From positions 1 to 23,007 of the forward strand of contig JBBQYL010000064.1 of the NCBI GenBank assembly GCA_038208735.1: DNA of 23,007 nucleotides, written 5' to 3'. Each line of letters starts with the position of its first letter. Within the stretch, counting starts at the first letter, position 1. Of this stretch, positions 8,437-20,478 are shown in pieces. The position numbers and the translations under genes are program-made. The notes beneath the pieces are model-generated. The model saw nothing but the letters and a program-made list of their open reading frames with translations. It did not search any database and had not been told where the DNA came from. The stretch is from Scleromatobacter sp038208735. GTDB lineage: Bacteria; Pseudomonadota; Gammaproteobacteria; Burkholderiales; Burkholderiaceae_C.

Positions 8437-9627
8437 GTGATCGCCCGCCCGCCCGCCGAACCACCGCGCTGGGCCAGCGACCCCGCGAAGTCGCGTGGAC
8501 GCCGCCGTCCCGAGGCCGCCGCGCCCACGCGCACCGAATTCCAGCGCGACCGCGACCGCATCGTCCACAGCACCGCATTCCGCCGCCTGGTCTACAAGAC
8601 CCAGGTGTTCCTCAACCACGAGGGCGACCTGTTTCGCACGCGGCTCACGCATTCGCTGGAGGTGGCGCAACTCGGGCGCTCCGTGGCGCGCACGATGGGA
8701 CTCGAGGAGGACCTCGTGGAGGCCATCGCGCTCGCGCACGACCTGGGTCACACGCCCTTCGGCCACGCCGGGCAGGATGCGCTGGACGACTGCATGCGCG
8801 ATCACGGCGGCTTCGAGCACAACCTGCAGAGCCTGCGCGTGGTCGACGAACTCGAGCTGCGCTACCCCGAGTTCGACGGCCTCAACCTGACGCTGGAGAC
8901 CCGCGAGGGCATCCTCAAGCGCGTCACGCTGGCCCAGGCGCGCGTGCTGGAGGAGATCGAGCCCGGCGGCGTCGGCCATCGGTTCGTGGCCGGCCTGCAG
9001 CCCGGACTCGAAGCGCAGCTCACCAACCTGGCCGACGAGATCGCCTACAACACGCACGACGTCGACGACGGCATCCGCTCGGGGCTGCTCGACCCCGCGC
9101 AGCTCGACGAGGTGCCGCTGTACGCCCGCCTGCGCGAGGAGGCGCTGGCCGAGCACCCGCGCCTGCGCACGCTGCCCCCGCGCCGCCTGGTGCTCGAGAC
9201 GCTGAGGCGCATGCTGTCGCAGATGATCTACGACCTGATCGCCACCAGCCAGGCGGCCATCGCCGCTGCCGCGCCCGACAGCCCGCAGGCGGTGCGAGCG
9301 CTGCCGCTGCTCATGCGCTTCAGCCCGCAGATGCGCCACGAGAGCAGCGAGCTCAAGCGCTTCCTGTTCGCCAACCTCTATCGTCATCCCGCGGTGACGT
9401 CCACCACCGACCGTGCCCGCGACGTCGTGCGCGCGCTGTTCGCCCTCTACGTGGATCGCCCGGCGGAGATGAGCGACGAATTCCAGCAGGCCGCCGACCG
9501 CCCGCGCGCGGTAGCCGACTACATCGCCGGCATGACCGACCGCTTTGCGCTCAAGGAGCACCAGCGGCTCACCGGCCAGGCGCTGTTCGGCAATTCGTGG
9601 TCGTCACTGGGACGCACGCCCACCTGA
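8437..9627 (+). CDS. dgt: dGTP triphosphohydrolase-like HD-domain protein (Dgt, short type)
   Basis: This is an HD-superfamily enzyme expected to hydrolyse dNTPs (typically dGTP) to the deoxynucleoside and triphosphate, influencing dNTP pools. The product is 396 residues from a GTG at 8437. Metal-binding HD residues are visible as His72 in RLTHSLEVAQ, the His101-Asp102 pair in AHDLGHTPFGHAG, and Asp200 in LADEIAYNTHDVDDG. The N-terminal RTEFQRDRDRIVHSTAFRRLVYKTQVF is the typical arginine-rich entry of this family, and the C-terminal half matches the short clade rather than the roughly 500-residue enteric Dgt. The GTG lies 14 bp after the aroB stop with no obvious Shine-Dalgarno. A CTG at 8419 overlapping that stop is an alternative start. 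Substrate preference cannot be read from sequence. Confidence 0.93.
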   Translation: MIARPPAEPPRWASDPAKSRGRRRPEAAAPTRTEFQRDRDRIVHSTAFRRLVYKTQVFLNHEGDLFRTRLTHSLEVAQLGRSVARTMGLEEDLVEAIALAHDLGHTPFGHAGQDALDDCMRDHGGFEHNLQSLRVVDELELRYPEFDGLNLTLETREGILKRVTLAQARVLEEIEPGGVGHRFVAGLQPGLEAQLTNLADEIAYNTHDVDDGIRSGLLDPAQLDEVPLYARLREEALAEHPRLRTLPPRRLVLETLRRMLSQMIYDLIATSQAAIAAAAPDSPQAVRALPLLMRFSPQMRHESSELKRFLFANLYRHPAVTSTTDRARDVVRALFALYVDRPAEMSDEFQQAADRPRAVADYIAGMTDRFALKEHQRLTGQALFGNSWSSLGRTPT

Positions 9628-9674
9628 GGGTTCGTCACGAGAGCCAGACAATAGGGGCCAGCTAAACTGCGGCC

Positions 9675-10379
9675 ATGGCCCGCCTCACCCGTCTCTCGCT
9701 GCCCGGCCTGCCGCACCACCTGATGCAGATCGGGAACAACCGGCAGGCGATCTTCGTCGACGACGAGGACCGGCAGGCGTGGTGCGCCCACCTGCGCGAG
9801 GCCAGCCTCGTGGCGCGTGTCGACATCCACGCCTACGTGCTGATGTCCAACCACGTGCACCTGCTCGCCACGCCCCGCCACGACGCGGATGGCCTGAGCA
9901 CCATGATGCAGTCGCTCGGACGTCGCTACGTGGCCGGCTTCAACCGGCGCCACGACCGCTCCGGCACGTTGTGGGAGGGCCGGTTCCGGGCCGCGTTGGT
10001 CGATCCCGACGACTCGCTGCTGGCCTGCATGCGCTATATCGACAGCCATGCCCAGCGCAGCGCTCTGGTGGCCGATGCCGCCGACTACGCCTGGTCGAGC
10101 TGTGCCCACCACCTGGGCCGCCGTCGCGATCCGCTGATCGTCGACCATGCGCGCTACTGGGCGCTGGGCAACACGCCCTTCGAGCGCGAGGGCGCGTTCC
10201 GCAGCTACCTGGACGAAGGCGTCAGCCTTCGCGAGGCGCAGGCGATCTCGCAGGCGACGCGCCGCGGATGGCCCATCGCGGGCGTCGAGGGGCAACGACG
10301 GCTGGCGGCACTGCTGGGTCGCGCGATCGTGCCCCGTCCACGCGGTCGGCCACGACGTATCGAGCCTTCATCCGCTTGA
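9675..10379 (+). CDS. rayT: REP-associated tyrosine transposase (RAYT, Y1/HUH IS200-like family)
   Basis: RAYTs are single-copy, domesticated relatives of IS200/IS605 TnpA that bind and cleave REP hairpins. The 234-residue product shows the Y1-transposase core. The N-terminal RLSLPGLPHHLMQIGNNRQ is the usual opening of the family. The metal-binding HUH is LMSNHVHLLATP (His60, His62), the catalytic Tyr is probably Tyr85 in LGRRYVAGFNRRH, and GTLWEGRF (97-104) follows. The C-terminal ALLGRAIVPRPRGRPRR resembles the basic GRP-containing tail seen in many RAYTs. No Shine-Dalgarno precedes the ATG. A -10-like TAAACT ends 6 bp upstream. It has no terminal inverted repeats or partner tnpB, but a REP-like hairpin lies about 30 bp after its stop and a near-identical one follows gltD. 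It stands alone between dgt and gltB. Confidence 0.9.
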   Translation: MARLTRLSLPGLPHHLMQIGNNRQAIFVDDEDRQAWCAHLREASLVARVDIHAYVLMSNHVHLLATPRHDADGLSTMMQSLGRRYVAGFNRRHDRSGTLWEGRFRAALVDPDDSLLACMRYIDSHAQRSALVADAADYAWSSCAHHLGRRRDPLIVDHARYWALGNTPFEREGAFRSYLDEGVSLREAQAISQATRRGWPIAGVEGQRRLAALLGRAIVPRPRGRPRRIEPSSA

Positions 10380-10410
10380 TAGACGGCGGCCACCTCGGCG
10401 CCGGCAGGCC

Positions 10411-10434
10411 TCCTGCGCTTGGTCGCAGGATCCA
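10411..10434 (-). repeat. REP-like hairpin, copy 1 (downstream of the RAYT gene)
   Basis: On the minus strand this reads TGGATCCTGCGAC, a three-base variable segment (CAA), then GCGCAGGA. It folds as a 7-bp perfect stem (TCCTGCG with CGCAGGA) and a 6-base loop. It matches the element at 16890-16913 at 21 of 24 positions, with all differences in the loop, and is in the opposite orientation. It lies about 30 bp after the stop of a REP-associated transposase, the usual place for such repeats. The call as REP rests on the stem plus loop conservation and the RAYT neighbour. Copy number in the genome is unknown. Confidence 0.72.
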
Positions 10435-10490
10435 CTCCGGAAACCGCCTCCGGCACCCAAACGCACCACGCACGAACACAAAACAGGATT

Positions 10491-10524
10491 TTGCCCGCAC
10501 ATTCGACTATGGCCCTATTACAAT
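10491..10524 (+). promoter_or_regulatory. Candidate gltBD promoter region
   Basis: The 200 bases before gltB are distinctly AT-richer than the surrounding genes. TACAAT at 10519-10524 matches the sigma70 -10 consensus at five of six positions. The best -35-like hexamer, TTGCCC at 10491-10496, is 22 bases away, which is too far for an ideal promoter, so an activator may be involved or the -35 may be poor. A second weak -10-like TTTAAT lies at 10569-10574. The remainder of 10435-10639 holds a 10-bp palindrome (10539-10548) and the gltB Shine-Dalgarno. I see no gene there. Confidence 0.35.
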
Positions 10525-10538
10525 GCGCACCAAGGCGA

Positions 10539-10548
10539 TGCGATCGCA
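10539..10548. promoter_or_regulatory. Palindrome TGCGATCGCA in the gltB upstream region
   Basis: This is a perfect 10-bp palindrome about 90 bp before the gltB start and 15 bp downstream of the best -10 hexamer. It is followed at once by AT-rich sequence (ATTAATATAG). Its position would suit an operator acting on gltBD, but a 10-bp palindrome can arise by chance and I cannot name a protein that binds it. Confidence 0.2.
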
Positions 10549-10639
10549 ATTAATATAGCTGACCCTGCTTTAATGGAATTGCCCATGTGCGGTCACTGGT
10601 TTAGTCTTCGCCTTTTCCAGCGCTGAAGAAGGATTCGCC

Positions 10640-15391
<4,752 letters not shown>

Positions 15392-15403
15392 GAGGAAGAG
15401 ATC

Positions 15404-16870
<1,467 letters not shown>

Positions 16871-16889
16871 GCAACGCCGCTGGGTGAGA

Positions 16890-16914
16890 TGGATCCTGCG
16901 ACTGCGCGCAGGAT
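16890..16914 (+). repeat. REP-like hairpin, copy 2 (downstream of gltD)
   Basis: TGGATCCTGCGAC, a variable TGC, then GCGCAGGAT. It folds into an 8-bp perfect stem (ATCCTGCG 16893-16900 with CGCAGGAT 16907-16914) around a 6-base loop. It is the same element as 10411-10434 on the other strand (21 of 24 identical, stems conserved). It starts 20 bp after the gltD stop, so it would lie in the 3' end of the gltBD transcript. There it could slow 3' exonucleases, as REP elements are known to do in enterobacteria. Confidence 0.72.
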
Positions 16915-16965
16915 GACGGGCAGGGTGTCGTCCTACATTTCCTGTTGCCAGAAAGCCACGATGAA

Positions 16966-16986
16966 GGTTGCCTAGGCAATCTTTTT
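16966..16986 (+). terminator. Probable intrinsic terminator of gltBD
   Basis: GGTTGC, loop CTAG, then GCAATC forms a 6-bp stem (one G-U pair) and is followed directly by TTTTT. The core TTGCCTAGGCAA is a perfect 12-bp palindrome. The position, about 95 bp after the gltD stop and before the mla leader, suits a terminator. The stem is short, so termination may be partial. Confidence 0.45.
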
Positions 16987-16995
16987 AGGGGTAAT
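16968..16995 (+). promoter_or_regulatory. Weak candidate promoter for the mla operon
   Basis: TTGCCT (16968-16973) and GGTAAT (16990-16995) are separated by 16 bases and each match the sigma70 consensus at about four of six positions. The -35 overlaps the putative gltD terminator stem. A promoter is expected somewhere in 16871-17155 because a new operon begins, but this placement is a guess from spacing. Confidence 0.22.
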
Positions 16996-17057
16996 GCGTG
17001 GGGGTGACCGACGTCCGCATCCGAGTTCGCACACAATGCGGCAGCGGGAAACCCCTC

Positions 17058-17159
17058 ATGCTCGGCTGTCTGGACAGGATCCAGAAAGGTCCGGGCTGCG
17101 ATGCTGTCCTCCCGTCTCTTGCAACTTGTCGCCGCTCACGCGGCCGGACGCCGGCTTGA
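17058..17159 (+). other. Possible 33-codon leader ORF ending in the mlaF start
   Basis: An ATG at 17058, preceded by GGGAA at a usable distance, opens a 33-codon frame beginning MLGCLDRIQKGPG. Its TGA (17157-17159) overlaps the proposed TTG start of mlaF as TTGA. The same stretch has potential secondary structure, with TCTGGA 17069-17074 pairing with TCCAGA 17080-17085 and, as an alternative, GGACAG 17072-17077 pairing with CTGTCC 17104-17109. This could be translational coupling or a coincidence, and the peptide resembles nothing I know. Confidence 0.15.
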
Positions 17160-17965
17160 ACTCCGATACCTTCATCCAGATCGACCATGTGACGTTCGGC
17201 TACGACGAGAGCCGGATGATCCTGAACGACGTGTCGCTGCAATTCGCGCGCGGCAAGGTCACGGCCATCCTGGGCGGCTCGGGCTGCGGCAAGACGACGC
17301 TGCTGCGCCTGATCGGCGGCGACTACAAGCCGCAGAAGGGCCGCATCCTCTTCGACGGCGTCGAGGTGGACACCCGCGACCGCGAGCAGTTGTATGCGAT
17401 CCGCCGTCGCCTGGGCATGCTGTTCCAGTTCGGCGCTCTGTTCACCGACCTGAGCGTGTACGAGAACGTGGCGTTCCCGCTGCGCGAGCACATGGACCTC
17501 AGCGAGACCATGATCCGCGACATCGTGCTGATGAAGCTCAATGCGGTGGGCCTGCGCGGCGCCGCGCAGCTGCGCATCTCCGAGGTGTCGGGCGGCATGG
17601 CGCGGCGCATCGCGCTCGCGCGCGCGGTCGCGCTCGACCCCGAGGTCATCATGTATGACGAGCCTTTCGCCGGCCTCGACCCGATCTCGATGGGCGTCAC
17701 CGCCAACCTGATCCGCCGCCTCAACGACACCACCGGCGCCACGTCGCTGATGGTCTCGCACGACGTGCAGGAGTGCTTCGCCATCGCCGACTACGCCTAC
17801 CTGATGATGCCGGGCGGCGTCGTCGTGGCCCAGGGCAATCCCGAGGAACTCAACGAGTCCACCGACCCGCAGGTGCGCCAGTTCATCCGCGGCGAGCCCG
17901 ACGGGCCGATCAAGTTCCACTATCCGGCGCCGCCGTTCGCCGAAGCGCTGGGACTACCCCAATGA
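17156..17965 (+). CDS. mlaF: Phospholipid transport ABC ATPase MlaF
   Basis: MlaF is the cytoplasmic ATPase of the MlaFEDB complex that drives phospholipid movement between inner and outer membranes. From the TTG at 17156 the product is 269 residues, about the family length. It shows Walker A GGSGCGKTT (40-48), Q-loop Gln91 in MLFQFGALFTDLSVYENVAFPLRE, signature VSGGMARR (144-151), Walker B VIMYDEP (164-170) with catalytic Glu169, and the switch His202 in VSHD. The C-terminus VRQFIRGEPDGPIKFHYPAP is the characteristic MlaF tail that contacts MlaB and the neighbouring ATPase. The frame is open back to an ATG at 16994, but those extra residues look non-coding. TTG at 17126 is another possible start. 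The stop overlaps mlaE (ATGA). Confidence 0.93.
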   Translation: MNSDTFIQIDHVTFGYDESRMILNDVSLQFARGKVTAILGGSGCGKTTLLRLIGGDYKPQKGRILFDGVEVDTRDREQLYAIRRRLGMLFQFGALFTDLSVYENVAFPLREHMDLSETMIRDIVLMKLNAVGLRGAAQLRISEVSGGMARRIALARAVALDPEVIMYDEPFAGLDPISMGVTANLIRRLNDTTGATSLMVSHDVQECFAIADYAYLMMPGGVVVAQGNPEELNESTDPQVRQFIRGEPDGPIKFHYPAPPFAEALGLPQ

Positions 17966-18744
17966 TCGCCTTCGTCAATTCGGTGGGCCAGGCCACGCTG
18001 CGCATGTTCACGGCGCTGGGCCACGCCGCCTATTTCACGCTCGACCTGGTGCGCTTCCTGCCGATGTCGCTGCGGCGCTTCGGCCTGGTGGTCGACCAGA
18101 TCTACGCCATCGGCTACCGCTCGCTGACCATCATCCTGGCCTCCGGCTTCGCCGTGGGCTGCGTGCTGGCGCTGCAGATGTACTACGCGCTGGTGCCGTT
18201 CGGCGCCGCCGAGTCGCTGGGCCTGGTGGTCAACCTGTCGCTGGTGCGCGAACTCGGTCCGGTGGTCACCGCGCTGCTGTTCGCGGGCCGAGCCGGCACC
18301 GCGCTCACCGCGGAGATCGGCCTGATGAAGGCGGGCGAGCAACTGTCGGCGATGGAGCTGATGGCCGTCGATCCGCGCGGCCGCGTGCTGGCGCCACGCT
18401 TCCTGGCCGGCATCGTGTCGATGCCCATCCTGGCCATCCTGTATTCGGCGGTCGGTATCCTCGGCGCCTGGCTCATCGCGGTGCATCTGATTGGCGTGGA
18501 CCCGGCCAACTTCTGGTCGATCATGCAGTCGAAGGTCGACCTCACGCGCGATATCGGCAACGGCGTCGTCAAGTCGTTCGTGTTCGGCGTGATCTGCACC
18601 GGAGTCGCCCTGTTCCAGGGCTATGAAACGCAGGCGACGCCCGAGGGCGTGGCCTATGCGACCACGCGGACGGTGGTGTTCTCCTCGCTGGCGGTGCTGG
18701 CGATGGACTTCATCCTCACCGCACTGATGTTTTCGACGTCGTGA
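17962..18744 (+). CDS. mlaE: Phospholipid transport permease MlaE
   Basis: MlaE is the multi-spanning inner-membrane permease of the Mla complex. The 260-residue product has an N-terminal interfacial helix region and about five hydrophobic segments (roughly 55-78, 90-105, 145-170, 190-215 and 235-258). The MlaE/YrbE signature LVRELGPVVTALLFAGRAGTALTAEIGLMKAGEQLSAMELMAVDP is present in separate recognisable blocks; its conserved Glu-rich loop interacts with MlaF. The ATG at 17962 overlaps the mlaF stop, which fixes the start. It is followed after 33 bp by mlaD. Confidence 0.96.
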   Translation: MIAFVNSVGQATLRMFTALGHAAYFTLDLVRFLPMSLRRFGLVVDQIYAIGYRSLTIILASGFAVGCVLALQMYYALVPFGAAESLGLVVNLSLVRELGPVVTALLFAGRAGTALTAEIGLMKAGEQLSAMELMAVDPRGRVLAPRFLAGIVSMPILAILYSAVGILGAWLIAVHLIGVDPANFWSIMQSKVDLTRDIGNGVVKSFVFGVICTGVALFQGYETQATPEGVAYATTRTVVFSSLAVLAMDFILTALMFSTS

Positions 18745-18777
18745 CCTGCGGCGTCAAGGGTTTGAATCGGATCTGAC

Positions 18778-19320
18778 ATGGCAAAGAAAAGCACAGAGAC
18801 CCTGGTGGGAGTTTTCGTCTTGCTGGGCATCATCGCCCTGGCATTCCTGGCCCTGAAGGCGGCGAACCTCGCCAGCTTCAGCGCCGCGAAGACCTACACC
18901 GTACGCGCCCGCTTCGACAACATCGGCGGGCTGAAGAAGAACGCGCCGGTGCGCAGCGCCGGCGTGTCCGTCTGCCAGGTCACCTCCATCACCCTGGACA
19001 AGAACACCTACCAGGGCCTGGTGACCATGAAGGTCAACGAAAGCGTGCAATTCCCGGTCGACTCGTCGGCCAAGATCCTCACCGCCGGCCTGCTGGGCGA
19101 CCAGTACGTGGGCATCGAGCCCGGCTCCGACGACAAGAACCTGGCCAACGGCGACCTGATCAAGCAGACGCAGTCGGCCATCGTGCTGGAGAACCTGATC
19201 GGCCAGATGATCTTCAACAAGGCTGCCGACGCCGGCGGCGCAGCGCCCGTGCCGGCCCCTGGTCCGTCGCTTGCTCCTGCTCCTGCCGCTTCCGCGGCGG
19301 CCTCTGGATCCAAGAAATGA
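18778..19320 (+). CDS. mlaD: MCE-domain phospholipid transport protein MlaD
   Basis: MlaD is an inner-membrane-anchored periplasmic protein whose MCE domains form a hexameric ring through which lipids pass between MlaE and MlaC. The 180-residue product has a short cytoplasmic N-terminus (MAKKSTETLVG), one transmembrane helix (about 9-28) and an MCE domain (about 40-118) with VRARFDNIGGLKKNAPV and the pore-loop block AGLLGDQYVGIEPG. A helical QSAIVLENLIGQMIF segment (about 131-146) is also typical. The last 28 or so residues are Ala/Pro-rich low complexity. Cys66 stands in SVCQV where many relatives have Gly-Arg, a small oddity for a periplasmic domain. The stop overlaps the mlaA start (ATGA). 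Confidence 0.96.
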   Translation: MAKKSTETLVGVFVLLGIIALAFLALKAANLASFSAAKTYTVRARFDNIGGLKKNAPVRSAGVSVCQVTSITLDKNTYQGLVTMKVNESVQFPVDSSAKILTAGLLGDQYVGIEPGSDDKNLANGDLIKQTQSAIVLENLIGQMIFNKAADAGGAAPVPAPGPSLAPAPAASAAASGSKK

Positions 19321-20384
19321 CCCTTACTGCCCTGGTTCGCGCGCTGCCCCGCGCCGCCGCCGCGCTCGCCCTGGCCGCGATCGCCGGTTGCGCCACCGCG
19401 CCGCAACAACAGGCCGACCGTCACACGGCCGGCCCCAAGGATCCGTACGAGACCGTCAACCGCAAGGTGTTCGCGTTCAACGACGCGCTCGACGACTACG
19501 CGCTGAAGCCGGCCGCCAAGGCCTACAACGCCGTGCTGCCGTCGCCCGTGCGCACCGGCGTGCACAACTTCTTCGGCAACTTCTCGGACGCCTGGTCGGC
19601 CGTCAACCAGTTGCTGCAGGGCAAGCCGAAGGACGCCGGCACGATGACGCTGCGCGTGCTCGCCAACACCACCATCGGCATCGCCGGCCTGTTCGACCCG
19701 GCCACCTCTTTGGGCCTGGAGCGCAAGCAGGAAGACCTGGGCCAGACGCTGGGCGTGTGGGGCCTGGAGCCCGGCCCGTACCTGGTGCTGCCGCTGTTCG
19801 GCTCGTCCGACATCCGCGATGCCGTCGCGCTGCCTGCCGACTCCTACGTCTCGCCCGCGCTGCTCGCGTCGGGCAAGTACTGGAAGGAATTGGGCATCGA
19901 CACCCTCGGCGTGATCGACACCCGCGCCGGCCTGCTGGGCGCCAGCCAGATGCTCGACGAGCTGGCGTTCGACCGCTACACCTTCATGCGCGACGCCTAC
20001 ATCACGCGCCGCCGCAGCCTGGTCTACGACGGCAACCCGCCCGACCTGCCCGACGAGGACGACGCCGACGACTCGAAGTCGGCCCCCGCGCCGGCCGGCA
20101 ACGGCGGCCAGAGTGGCACCAAGCCGGCGCTGCCTGCGGCCCCGGCCGCATCGGGCGCGCAGTCGTCCAGCGCCACGCCTGAAGGCGACGTGCGCGTGGC
20201 CTCGGCCGTGGCCGCCACGCCGTCGAACCCGCCGTCGCAGCCCGCGCCGACGCCCGTGCCGACGCAGCCCATGCCGGGCGGCGTGACGCCCGCGCCGCAG
20301 CCCGCGTCGGCCCCGACGCTGCCGGTGCCGCAGGTGGGCCCGGTGCCCACGCCGCCGCCGCCGGCCTCCGCGCCGCACGGCTGA
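19317..20384 (+). CDS. mlaA: Outer-membrane phospholipid transport lipoprotein MlaA (VacJ) with long Pro/Ala-rich tail
   Basis: MlaA removes mislocalised phospholipids from the outer leaflet of the outer membrane and passes them to MlaC. The 355-residue product has a lipoprotein signal with lipobox AIAGC (Cys25). The MlaA domain spans about 40-240 and includes DPYETVNRKVFAFND, LRVLANTTIGIAGLFDPA, EDLGQTLGVWGL and GPYLVLPLFGSSDIRDAV, all family hallmarks. Beyond about residue 245 comes an acidic stretch (DLPDEDDADDSK) and then about 100 residues in which roughly a quarter are proline with much Ala, Ser and Thr. The enteric protein lacks this tail. The start is fixed by overlap with mlaD. Placing mlaA inside the mla operon is common in betaproteobacteria. 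Confidence 0.95.
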   Translation: MTLTALVRALPRAAAALALAAIAGCATAPQQQADRHTAGPKDPYETVNRKVFAFNDALDDYALKPAAKAYNAVLPSPVRTGVHNFFGNFSDAWSAVNQLLQGKPKDAGTMTLRVLANTTIGIAGLFDPATSLGLERKQEDLGQTLGVWGLEPGPYLVLPLFGSSDIRDAVALPADSYVSPALLASGKYWKELGIDTLGVIDTRAGLLGASQMLDELAFDRYTFMRDAYITRRRSLVYDGNPPDLPDEDDADDSKSAPAPAGNGGQSGTKPALPAAPAASGAQSSSATPEGDVRVASAVAATPSNPPSQPAPTPVPTQPMPGGVTPAPQPASAPTLPVPQVGPVPTPPPPASAPHG

Positions 20385-20426
20385 GCCGCCCTACGTTTCT
20401 TTGCATGTCGCCGTTGTGAACCAAGC

Positions 20427-20461
20427 CGCCGCGACCGGCGTTAAAGAGGGGAGCGATCCCC
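20427..20461 (+). promoter_or_regulatory. Tandem small hairpins between mlaA and mlaC
   Basis: Two perfect 5-bp stems with 4-base loops lie 7 bases apart. The first is CGCCG-CGAC-CGGCG (20427-20440). The second is GGGGA-GCGA-TCCCC (20448-20461), whose loop GCGA is of the stable GNRA type. The second ends 6 bases before the AAAGGA ribosome-binding site of mlaC. No T-tract follows, so they are unlikely to terminate transcription. They might protect or attenuate the mRNA or affect mlaC translation. The rest of the 94-bp gap shows nothing further. Confidence 0.35.
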
Positions 20462-20478
20462 CGCTCGAAAGGACAAGA

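Noticed and set aside
9675..10379. The RAYT gene as part of an active insertion sequence
   Set aside because: No IS200-type subterminal ends, no tnpB, no target duplication, and the C-terminal basic tail is RAYT-like, so I call it a domesticated transposase and not a mobile element.
16994..17155. N-terminal extension of MlaF from an ATG at 16994 or 17036
   Set aside because: The extra residues have no resemblance to an ABC ATPase N-terminus, the AGGGG before 16994 is only 2 bases from the ATG, and the TTG start at 17156 gives the normal family length.
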